From a bacterium (lineage in GTDB: Bacteria > Patescibacteriota > Microgenomatia > Daviesbacterales > UBA10151), in contig JAUSJM010000008.1 in assembly GCA_030647265.1 (NCBI GenBank), positions 1 through 39,987 of the forward strand: a stretch of DNA of 39,987 nt, in the 5' to 3' direction. The translations under genes were made by a program, and so were the position numbers. A model generated the notes under the pieces. That model did no database searches and was not told the origin of the DNA. It saw only the letters and a list, made by a program, of their open reading frames with translations. This document shows positions 19,451 to 26,312 of the stretch, piece by piece (position 1 is the stretch's first letter; every line of letters begins with the position of its first letter).

Positions 19451-20401
19451 TTAATTACTAAAGTTCTGGGTAATCATTAAACCGTAACCGGAAACGGCAA
19501 TGCCGATACCTATCTTATGATAGTCCTCAGACAAAATATTTGCCCGGTGCCCCGGACTGTTCATTAATCCCTGATGGGCAAGCTCCAGGGAAGGGGCAAA
19601 AGCTAGATTCTCTCCGATCACCAGATAGTTTATGCCTGCTACTTTGGCTCTGTCAGCCACATCCTCCCCCTCCGGAGAATTATGGGCAAAATATCCCCTG
19701 GTAAACATATCGGCGCTATGAGGGCGGGCAATAGCCCGAAGTCTGGCATCAAAAGTCAGAGCCGGCAAGCCCCGGCTGGTCCTCTCTTTATTAACCATGG
19801 TTATCATGGAATTTTCAGCTCCCACATCAAAGGAATAACTAGAAGTCTGAAATCCTAAATTAACCCTCTCACTGCTACCGGGACGAATGGTTAAAAAGGT
19901 CAGGGTATCATTAACAAAGCCCCCAAAAACCCCCTTTAAGGGGGCTTCCAGCTGATAGGTTTTACTTAAAATCAGGGAACCAAGATAAGAGCTCTGAACA
20001 TCATTTTTTATAGCTGGTTGAACAGGAAAAGCAGTAATTAATATCAGTAAGATGGCAACAAAAACTGTCCCTTTAAAGAAGGAGGGGATAATGCTTAAGT
20101 AAGTATCTCCGGGTAATCTGATTATCCTTCGGTGACTACGAATTAAAACCTGCAGCAGTAAGAAAAGCACTGTTTCTATTAAAAACCAGCTCCCTACAAA
20201 ACCTAAAACGTTAGCCAAAGAATGAGGAAGGAGAAAAAGTGATTCTAAAAGTTTAGAAAGCAGATTATAATATTTAAGGGAAAAGACAAAGGCTAAAAGC
20301 AGACTTAAAAGGTCAAAAAATTCCCACAACAGGGGTTTACCTAAGCCCTCTAAAGCAAAAAATAACAGCACCACAGCAATCACTAAATCTGCCCAGTTCA
20401 T
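19451..20401 (-). CDS. CvpA-like membrane domain fused to CAP/SCP extracellular domain
   Basis: N-terminal four-TM CvpA-like region; C-terminal MVNKERTSRGLPALTFDARLRAIARPHSADMFTRGYFAHNSPEGEDVADRAKVAGINYLVIGENLA...HRANILSEDYHKIGIGI. Confidence 0.88.
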   Translation of the reverse strand: MNWADLVIAVVLLFFALEGLGKPLLWEFFDLLSLLLAFVFSLKYYNLLSKLLESLFLLPHSLANVLGFVGSWFLIETVLFLLLQVLIRSHRRIIRLPGDTYLSIIPSFFKGTVFVAILLILITAFPVQPAIKNDVQSSYLGSLILSKTYQLEAPLKGVFGGFVNDTLTFLTIRPGSSERVNLGFQTSSYSFDVGAENSMITMVNKERTSRGLPALTFDARLRAIARPHSADMFTRGYFAHNSPEGEDVADRAKVAGINYLVIGENLAFAPSLELAHQGLMNSPGHRANILSEDYHKIGIGIAVSGYGLMITQNFSN

Positions 20402-20495
20402 CTTATAGCCATATTTTACACCATTTTCAAGCTTTATCTCTTACTTACCCAATTTTTATCCACTCCTCAGATACAGTGCTACAATAGTAAGGTTA

Positions 20496-21272
20496 ATGTC
20501 CCAAAAACCGATCATTACTGTTAAAAACCTGGTAAAAAAATACAAAAAAGCAGACTTCAATGCCGTGGACAACATCTCTTTTGATGTTTTCCCGGGAGAA
20601 TTTTTTGCTTTCCTGGGGCCTAACGGAGCAGGGAAAACTACTACTATCTCCATCTTAACCACTACCCTCTCCAAAACCTCGGGTGATATTAAAGTGGCAG
20701 ACTTGGATACTGAAAGACAGGCCAGTTTGGTGCGCCGAAAGATCGGCATCATCTTCCAAAACCCCAGTCTGGATCAAAATCTCACCGCGGAAGAAAATAT
20801 TCGCCTTCACGCCATTTTATACGGACTTTACCCCTTCCGTCCCGGCTTCTCTTTTATGCCAGAGGCTTACAAAAAACAGGTTTCCGAACTAGCCCATGTT
20901 TTGGGAATAGAAGAACAGATTTTTAAGCCAGTTAAAACTCTTTCCGGAGGAATGAAACGCAAAATGGAGATCATCCGCTCTTTGATGCATAAGCCTAAGA
21001 TTTTATTCTTAGACGAACCAACTTCCGGTCTTGACCCAATCAGCCGTAGGGATCTTTGGCAGTATCTAAATGAAATCAGAAAAAAAGAAAGCACCACAAT
21101 TTTTTTGACTACTCATTATTTAGAAGAAGCAGAAGGTGCAGACCGCGTTTGTATTATTAACAAAGGTAAAATTGTTGCTTTAGGCACTCCACAAGAGATT
21201 AAAAAAAGCTGGGTCGGACCAAACCATACTCTAGAGGAGGCTTACTTTGAAGTTATAGAAAACAGTGAATAA
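20496..21272 (+). CDS. ABC transporter ATP-binding protein
   Basis: GPNGAGKTTTISIL, LSGGMKRKMEIIRSLMHKPKILFLDEPTSGLDPISR. Confidence 0.96.
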   Translation: MSQKPIITVKNLVKKYKKADFNAVDNISFDVFPGEFFAFLGPNGAGKTTTISILTTTLSKTSGDIKVADLDTERQASLVRRKIGIIFQNPSLDQNLTAEENIRLHAILYGLYPFRPGFSFMPEAYKKQVSELAHVLGIEEQIFKPVKTLSGGMKRKMEIIRSLMHKPKILFLDEPTSGLDPISRRDLWQYLNEIRKKESTTIFLTTHYLEEAEGADRVCIINKGKIVALGTPQEIKKSWVGPNHTLEEAYFEVIENSE

Positions 21273-22044
21273 CCTAAACACTATACTAGCTATTGCCTAC
21301 CGTGATTTTACTAAGTTTCGCCAGGACCGGGGAAGAATCCTGGCAACCTTTATCTTTCCCATCGTCTTTGTAGGAATTTTGGGAAGCAGTCTGCAGTCTA
21401 ATTTAAGCCAGGCTGCCGGTTTAAACTTTTTAATTTTTACTTTTACCGGAGTGATCGGCCAAACCCTTTTTCAATCCACTGCTTCCGGTCTTATTTCTCT
21501 TATTCAGGATCGGGAAACAGATTTTGCCCAGGAGATGTTTGTTTCACCAGTCTCCCGCTACTCCATCATTATCGGTAAAATCTTAGGAGAATCCTCCGTA
21601 GCCATGGTACAGGGTACGGGCGTGCTTCTTTTTGGCTTCATCATGGGTATCCATCTTAGTTTCTCTGAGCTGTTAGCCATTTTCCCAGCAGCCTTGGTTA
21701 TTTGTTTACTGGGAGGGTCATTTGGCCTCCTGGTACTCTCCAATCTAAGCGAGCAACGCTCGGCCAACCAGATCTTCCCTTTTATCATCTTCCCCCAGTT
21801 TTTCCTGGCAGGAGTTTTTAGCCCCATCAAAAATTTACCCATTTACTTATCAATCCTTTCCAAGATCTCCCCCATGACTTATGCTGTTGATCTTATCAGG
21901 GGAGTGTACTATCTGGGTAAGCCTGAATACAGCCGGGTTGTCTTATCTAGCCCTCTGACTAATTTATTGATCATCGCTTTAATGTTTACCGCTTTCCTCT
22001 TTATCGGCACCTATCTCTTTGTCAGGAATGAAAGAAACAGATAA
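21265..22044 (+). CDS. ABC-2 type transporter permease
   Basis: Overlaps the ATPase gene by 8 nt; multiple TM segments; DRETDFAQEMFVSPVSRYSIIIGKILGE, FPQFFLAGVFSPIKNLP. Confidence 0.93.
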   Translation: MNNLNTILAIAYRDFTKFRQDRGRILATFIFPIVFVGILGSSLQSNLSQAAGLNFLIFTFTGVIGQTLFQSTASGLISLIQDRETDFAQEMFVSPVSRYSIIIGKILGESSVAMVQGTGVLLFGFIMGIHLSFSELLAIFPAALVICLLGGSFGLLVLSNLSEQRSANQIFPFIIFPQFFLAGVFSPIKNLPIYLSILSKISPMTYAVDLIRGVYYLGKPEYSRVVLSSPLTNLLIIALMFTAFLFIGTYLFVRNERNR

Positions 22045-22057
22045 ATCTCGGAATTAA

Positions 22058-22338
22058 TCACATCTTTGCCAGCATAGTAGAAGAGATCCGGAGGCCTTTG
22101 GCATTCTTTATCACAGACATGTGCGTACCATCTACTCTTATATTCTCGTACGCACAGGTAATATCCATGATGCCGAAGACTTAACAGCCAAAACTTTTTA
22201 TCAAGCGCTGGCCATATGGACCGAACAGAAGGAGCAATAAAAGCCCTTCTTCATAGAACTGTAACAACCTTAAGGGATGAGTTATCCAACACAAACGCCT
22301 TTAAATCCTTGATTTCAAGAGAAGTTACTGAATCTTAA
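22058..22338 (+). pseudogene. decayed ECF sigma-70-family sigma factor gene (region 2 joined out of frame to the end of region 4)
   Basis: Frame A 22058-22240: SRRDPEAFGILYHRHVRTIYSYILVRTGNIHDAEDLTAKTFYQALAI...stop. Frame B 22216-22338: MDRTEGAIKALLHRTVTTLRDELSNTNAFKSLISREVTES*. Absent from the ORF track. Confidence 0.8.
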
Positions 22339-22347
22339 CCTTAATTG

Positions 22348-22356
22348 TGCTATAAT
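22348..22356 (+). promoter_or_regulatory. extended -10 promoter (TGCTATAAT) for the RRM gene
   Basis: TGC-TATAAT at 22348-22356; same 9-mer at 38072-38080. Confidence 0.55.
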
Positions 22357-22483
22357 ATGTTTGTACTCTGATAGTGATTTTGGGATTGAAAGTTTTTTCT
22401 TCGATTACCCTTCTTTCGAAGACCTCGAGAAATACGTTTCACCACATTAGAAGAGATTAAAAGAGAGGTGGTGATTTTGTAAT

Positions 22484-22834
22484 ATGACCAAGTTATTTGT
22501 CGGCAGTTTGCCGTACTCTCTAACCAGCCAAGAGTTACAAGAGCTCTTTGCTCCTTTTGGTAAAGTAGAGTCAGCAGCTGTCATTACTGATAAATTTTCC
22601 GGACAAAGCAAAGGCTTTGGATTTGTGGAAATGCAAAATGACGAAGAGGCTCAGAAAGCCATTCAGGAACTGAATAGTTCTAATGTTGGTGGAAGAAACA
22701 TCTTTGTTTCCGTTGCTAAACCCAGAGAAGACAGGCCTGCGGGAGGAGGTTTCCGCCGGGATGACAATCGTGGTGGATTTAACAAGGATCGAAACCGGGG
22801 AAATTTTAACCGCAATAGTTCCTACCGCCGCTAA
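22484..22834 (+). CDS. RRM-domain RNA-binding protein with Gly/Arg-rich tail
   Basis: KLFVGSLPYSLTSQELQELFAPFGKVESAAVITDKFSGQSKGFGFVEM (RNP2/RNP1); RGGFNKDRNRGNFNRN tail; SD GAGGTGGTG upstream. Confidence 0.96.
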   Translation: MTKLFVGSLPYSLTSQELQELFAPFGKVESAAVITDKFSGQSKGFGFVEMQNDEEAQKAIQELNSSNVGGRNIFVSVAKPREDRPAGGGFRRDDNRGGFNKDRNRGNFNRNSSYRR

Positions 22835-22908
22835 ACTCAAGCTTGTTGTTTTTTCTTTTAGTGGTTAATCTCTTTGGAAGAGAAGAATTTATGGTGGAAT
22901 AATTTACT

Positions 22909-22938
22909 CTTGAGTATTTTTACGGTAAAATACTCAAG
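22909..22938 (+). repeat. perfect 12-bp inverted repeat immediately upstream of tRNA-Lys
   Basis: CTTGAGTATTTT-tacggt-AAAATACTCAAG. Confidence 0.85.
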
Positions 22939-22940
22939 TT

Positions 22941-23012
<72 letters not shown>

Positions 23013-23014
23013 CA

Positions 23015-23055
23015 ATGAAATTGAGCTTGGCTTGTCCAAGCGCAAATTTCATTTT
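23015..23055 (+). terminator. putative intrinsic terminator after tRNA-Lys
   Basis: ATGAAATT-ga-GCTTGG-cttgt-CCAAGC-gca-AATTTCAT followed by TTT. Confidence 0.65.
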
Positions 23056-23071
23056 GCGGTCGGCAAGGGAA

Positions 23072-23165
23072 AGAACTACACGCCCCTCACAGAGGTAAGG
23101 GGGTTCGATAACGAGCGTAGCGAATTACAAGATCTCTGAGCGAAGCAAGAAGTAGACTTAATCCC
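23072..23165 (+). repeat. 94-bp tRNA-linked repeat core, copy 1 (followed by a tRNA-Lys 3'-end duplicate at 23160-23176)
   Basis: agaactacacgcccctcacagaggtaagggggttcgataacgagCgtagcgaattacaagatctctgagcgaagcaagaagtagacttaatccc; one mismatch to copy 2. Confidence 0.97.
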
Positions 23166-23178
23166 ACCCGACTCACAC

Positions 23179-23252
23179 GGCGCGTTCGTCTAGTGGCCTA
23201 GGACACTGGGTTTTCATCCCAGGAATCAGGGGTTCGACTCCCCTACGCGCTA
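23179..23252 (+). tRNA. tRNA-Glu (anticodon TTC)
   Basis: ggcgcgttcgtctagtggcctaggacactgggttTTCatcccaggaatcaggggttcgactcccctacgcgcta; cloverleaf stems pair. Confidence 0.95.
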
Positions 23253-23265
23253 CAAACAAAAATAT

Positions 23266-23289
23266 TCCCACCTTGTGTGGGATTTTTTT
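23266..23289 (+). terminator. intrinsic terminator after tRNA-Glu
   Basis: TCCCAC-cttgt-GTGGGA followed by TTTTTTT. Confidence 0.8.
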
Positions 23290-23309
23290 GTTTCTGCCTG
23301 TGTTGTGAG

Positions 23310-23403
23310 AGAACTACACGCCCCTCACAGAGGTAAGGGGGTTCGATAACGAGTGTAGCGAATTACAAGATCTCTGAGCGAAGCAAGAAGTAGACTTAAT
23401 CCC
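23310..23403 (+). repeat. 94-bp tRNA-linked repeat core, copy 2 (followed by a tRNA-Glu 3'-end duplicate at 23400-23414)
   Basis: Same 94-mer as copy 1 except C/T at 23354; ends in tcccctacgcgctac, identical to 23239-23253. Confidence 0.97.
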
Positions 23404-23419
23404 CTACGCGCTACCAAAG

Positions 23420-23779
23420 CTACCCTGTGATATTTTTTATTAACTCAATTTGGGGGTTCTCTGGATGATCAGCAAAATCTATGCCTACAAAATCTATCCT
23501 GTAAGGCCCGTCTCCCCAACCTATTTTTAACAGATAAAACCGGGCTGTTTTAAGAAGGTATTTCACCTTCCAGGGGGTCATGGATTCCACTGGTAAACCA
23601 AAATCATGAGAATACCTAGTTTTTACTTCCACAAAAACCAGGTATTCTTTATCTTGGGCAACAATATCTATCTCCCCTCCCCTGATCCTATAATTCCTCT
23701 CCAGAATTTTGTATCTCTGTTTCTTTAGATACTCACAAGCTAAATCCTCACCTTTATTACCAGTAGAAGTAGTGGACAT
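23420..23779 (-). CDS. YraN/UPF0102-family endonuclease-like protein
   Basis: NKGEDLACEYLKKQRYKILERNYRIRGGEIDIVAQDKEYLVFVEVKTR. Confidence 0.95.
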   Translation of the reverse strand: MSTTSTGNKGEDLACEYLKKQRYKILERNYRIRGGEIDIVAQDKEYLVFVEVKTRYSHDFGLPVESMTPWKVKYLLKTARFYLLKIGWGDGPYRIDFVGIDFADHPENPQIELIKNITG

Positions 23780-23865
23780 CTCTCTATTATGTCACTGAAC
23801 TTATCCAGAATCTAATCCAGTAGAAGATCTTTCTTCTCAAATCCCCAGAGAGGTTCATAAATTAT

Positions 23866-24258
23866 TTAAATCTTACTGGGTTTTAATTTGTACCAGCATT
23901 GATTACCTTCAAAAATTTCCCCTTCTTTAGTGGGAGCAGGTTTTTTCCTCTTATTTAGATGTTTGGTGGCTATCTCTAAAATATCTCCCTCAATCTTTTC
24001 TGCTATCCCTTCCAGTTGCAATCCTACATTATCTTCCCCCTGGTTATTACTAACTGTAATGCTTGCTGCTACCTTGGGATTTTTTAAAATCGCTTGGGAG
24101 CGACGGGTATTAGGAAGTGCTAGCCAATAAATGGTAAAATCGTCATCATAAACAAAAACTAAATCAGAAACCCAGGGACCACTTTCATCAACAGTAGCCA
24201 AACTCATAATATAAGCCTGATCTAAAATTTCTTTAACTAATTTTTTTAACTCCTCCAT
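23866..24258 (-). CDS. pyridoxamine 5'-phosphate oxidase-family protein
   Basis: MEELKKLVKEILDQAYIMSLATVDESGPWVSDLVFVYDDDFTIYWLALPNTRRSQAILKNPKVAASI. ATG at 24258 lies 6 nt after TATAAT, so the 24276 start is unlikely. Confidence 0.8.
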   Translation of the reverse strand: MEELKKLVKEILDQAYIMSLATVDESGPWVSDLVFVYDDDFTIYWLALPNTRRSQAILKNPKVAASITVSNNQGEDNVGLQLEGIAEKIEGDILEIATKHLNKRKKPAPTKEGEIFEGNQCWYKLKPSKI

Positions 24259-24300
24259 TTTTAGATTATAATACATCTTAAGGAAACCAAATAGCAGAAA

Positions 24301-24822
24301 GTGTCACATCTAAAAAAGATTGTTAAAATGAACGATAATAATTTTTTAAATTTTTTTAAAATGCTATTAAAAGAAGCCGATTATCCTGCTTCTGAAATTG
24401 AAATGACCTCTGGAAACTATGATGATAACAGAAAACTTATTGAGTATGCAGTTCCAACTATAACTACTGACTTTTGTGAAATTGGGGTTTATGGTGAAAA
24501 GACTTGTTACTTTACAGTTATTCTCCCATCAGCATCTTTTTCAAAAAAATTATTTTTACTAGTAAAAAACCAAGAAGGAATTCAAATTTATGGTTTTAAA
24601 AAATTCCTGATAAATTATTTTCCAGTAAAGAACTTCTCTTTTGGGAAGTTAGAAGAACAGATCAATTCTGAGAAATATTTTCAAATTCAACTTACCTTTA
24701 ATCTTCAACTAGTACCCTTAGAAAATATTTTTAGAAGATACCAGGAACTAAAGGCTATCTTCGAAATTAACAACATACAAGTAATAAATCAAATGACTGA
24801 AATCTTAAGAGAAAGTTCTTAA
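24301..24822 (+). CDS. hypothetical protein (GTG start, 173 aa; ATG at codon 10 possible)
   Basis: Long open frame in AT-rich sequence; no recognised family. Confidence 0.55.
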   Translation: MSHLKKIVKMNDNNFLNFFKMLLKEADYPASEIEMTSGNYDDNRKLIEYAVPTITTDFCEIGVYGEKTCYFTVILPSASFSKKLFLLVKNQEGIQIYGFKKFLINYFPVKNFSFGKLEEQINSEKYFQIQLTFNLQLVPLENIFRRYQELKAIFEINNIQVINQMTEILRESS

Positions 24823-24827
24823 TCTAG

Positions 24828-25274
24828 TTATATAAGGAATTGATTGATAACATCAGCTATCTTATTTTGATAATCTGGGTCTACAATATCATGTTTAGGC
24901 CCATTTATCACTTGGTAATCCTTATCCCCTTTTAGGAGTCTATAAATCCTATTATTCGATATCCTTACCTCTTTTCCTTCGTTAGACCCAACTAACATAA
25001 TTGTTTTACAAGTTATCTTCTTAGCCAACTCATCAGATTTGATTGTCTCAAAGTCTCTTCTTCTATTTTCTCCCATAGCCTTTATCCACCATTGTTTAAT
25101 ATTGGGTAAATCTTCAGAAAACCAGGGTGATAAGGAACATAATATTTGAGCATTGGGATTTAACTCTGCTGAAGCAATAAAAAATACCAAACTGAGAAAA
25201 TCTATTTTTTGATATTTTTCCTCGCTACCATCATCCCCATGTCAAGGTATAATAAAAGCAATTTTACTGTTCAT
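24828..25274 (-). pseudogene. alpha/beta-hydrolase remnant (in-frame TGA, internal deletion)
   Basis: From ATG at 25274: MNSKIAFIIP-TGA-HGDDGSEEKYQKIDFLSLVFFIASAELNPNAQILCSLSPWFSEDLPNIKQWW...GPKHDIVDPDYQNKIADVINQFLI; the expected nucleophile-elbow GxSxG segment is missing. Confidence 0.65.
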
Positions 25275-25282
25275 ATCACAAA

Positions 25283-25933
25283 TTAAAGCAAAAACTTTTC
25301 CAGATTAAAAGATCTTCTGTGAATTTTACATAAACCATACTTTTTAATAGCTGCTTGATGTTCTTTTGTTCCATAACCTTTATGTTTTGCCAAACCATAC
25401 TTGGGATATTTTTGATGAAGCTTGGTCATCAAATTATCCCTATAAACTTTAGCAATAATGGAAGCGGCAGAGATGGAAGCACAAATTTTATCTCCATTTT
25501 TGACAGGTTGCTGCTTTTTCCTGTTTAAGTGCTTAATGTAAGCAGAGCTTGCAATTTTCACTACGTTCAAATTGTAAAAAGCATCAAATACAACAAAGTC
25601 TGGCTTAGGTTTTATATTTCTAACTGCCTTTCGAAAGGCTTTTTGGGTAGCTTTCCCTATTCCTACCTTATTTATATCCCTCACACTTATTTCAGCTACA
25701 GCCCAGTCTAAAGCTACTTTTTTAATCTCTTCAGATAACCTTTCCCTCTGTTTAGGCCTTAGAAGTTTGGAATCAGCCACACCTTCAGGAAGAATCACAT
25801 CTTTTGGGAAAATCACAGCTCCTACTACCACCGGCCCGGCAAAACACCCTCTTCCCACCTCATCCAAACCACAAATATAGTGGTAACCTTTCTTCCAAAG
25901 TTTGTTTTCAATATCTAATGTAGGAAAAATCAC
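25283..25933 (-). CDS. rnhB: ribonuclease HII
   Basis: YICGLDEVGRGCFAGPVVVGAVIFP, VADSKLLRPKQRERL, GDKICASISAASIIAKVYRDNLM, HKGYGTKEH. Confidence 0.96.
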   Translation of the reverse strand: MIFPTLDIENKLWKKGYHYICGLDEVGRGCFAGPVVVGAVIFPKDVILPEGVADSKLLRPKQRERLSEEIKKVALDWAVAEISVRDINKVGIGKATQKAFRKAVRNIKPKPDFVVFDAFYNLNVVKIASSAYIKHLNRKKQQPVKNGDKICASISAASIIAKVYRDNLMTKLHQKYPKYGLAKHKGYGTKEHQAAIKKYGLCKIHRRSFNLEKFLL

Positions 25934-26248
25934 TTACACTCTCACTGCCTGACGGCCGACGAGGTTACGAAGATAATAAAGTTTGCTTCTTCTGGGATTG
26001 GAAGCTTTCTTTTTGACCTCCACTTTTACCAAAGATCTGGCATCCAAAGGCCACTTTCTTTCCACCCCGACTCCGCCTGCACCAACTCTCCTTACTGTCA
26101 TCATCTGGTTTTCTCCCCTTCCGGAAAGAGAGATTAAAATGCCTTCAAAAACCTGAGTTCTGGTTTTATTTCCCTCCACTACAGTAGAATGGACACGCAA
26201 AGTATCCCCAATATGAAACTCGGTAGTGGCAACTTTTGCTGAAATCAT
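25934..26248 (-). CDS. rplS: 50S ribosomal protein L19
   Basis: FHIGDTLRVHSTVVEGNKTRTQVFEGILISLSGRGENQMMTVRRVGAGGVGVERKWPL...RRSKLYYLRNLVGRQAVRV. Confidence 0.95.
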   Translation of the reverse strand: MISAKVATTEFHIGDTLRVHSTVVEGNKTRTQVFEGILISLSGRGENQMMTVRRVGAGGVGVERKWPLDARSLVKVEVKKKASNPRRSKLYYLRNLVGRQAVRV

Positions 26249-26312
26249 GCTCTAGATTGTAACTTTTTTACCATCTTAAGTCAATTCTGGCTTTCCAGAA
26301 TTGACCCTGAGT

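Noticed and set aside
21750-21762. CGAGC-aac-GCTCG palindrome in the ABC-2 permease gene
   Set aside because: It encodes part of the ordinary NLSEQRSANQIFPF segment typical of this permease family, with no extra residues, so not an insertion.
25242-25244. Possible UGA-to-Gly recoding (as in Gracilibacteria/Absconditabacteria), because the in-frame TGA sits at a likely Gly position
   Set aside because: TGA is a genuine stop elsewhere in the window (e.g. lexA ends ...RRFS-TGA; the GT4 gene ends in an ATGA overlap), and this gene also has an internal deletion. Pseudogenisation is simpler.
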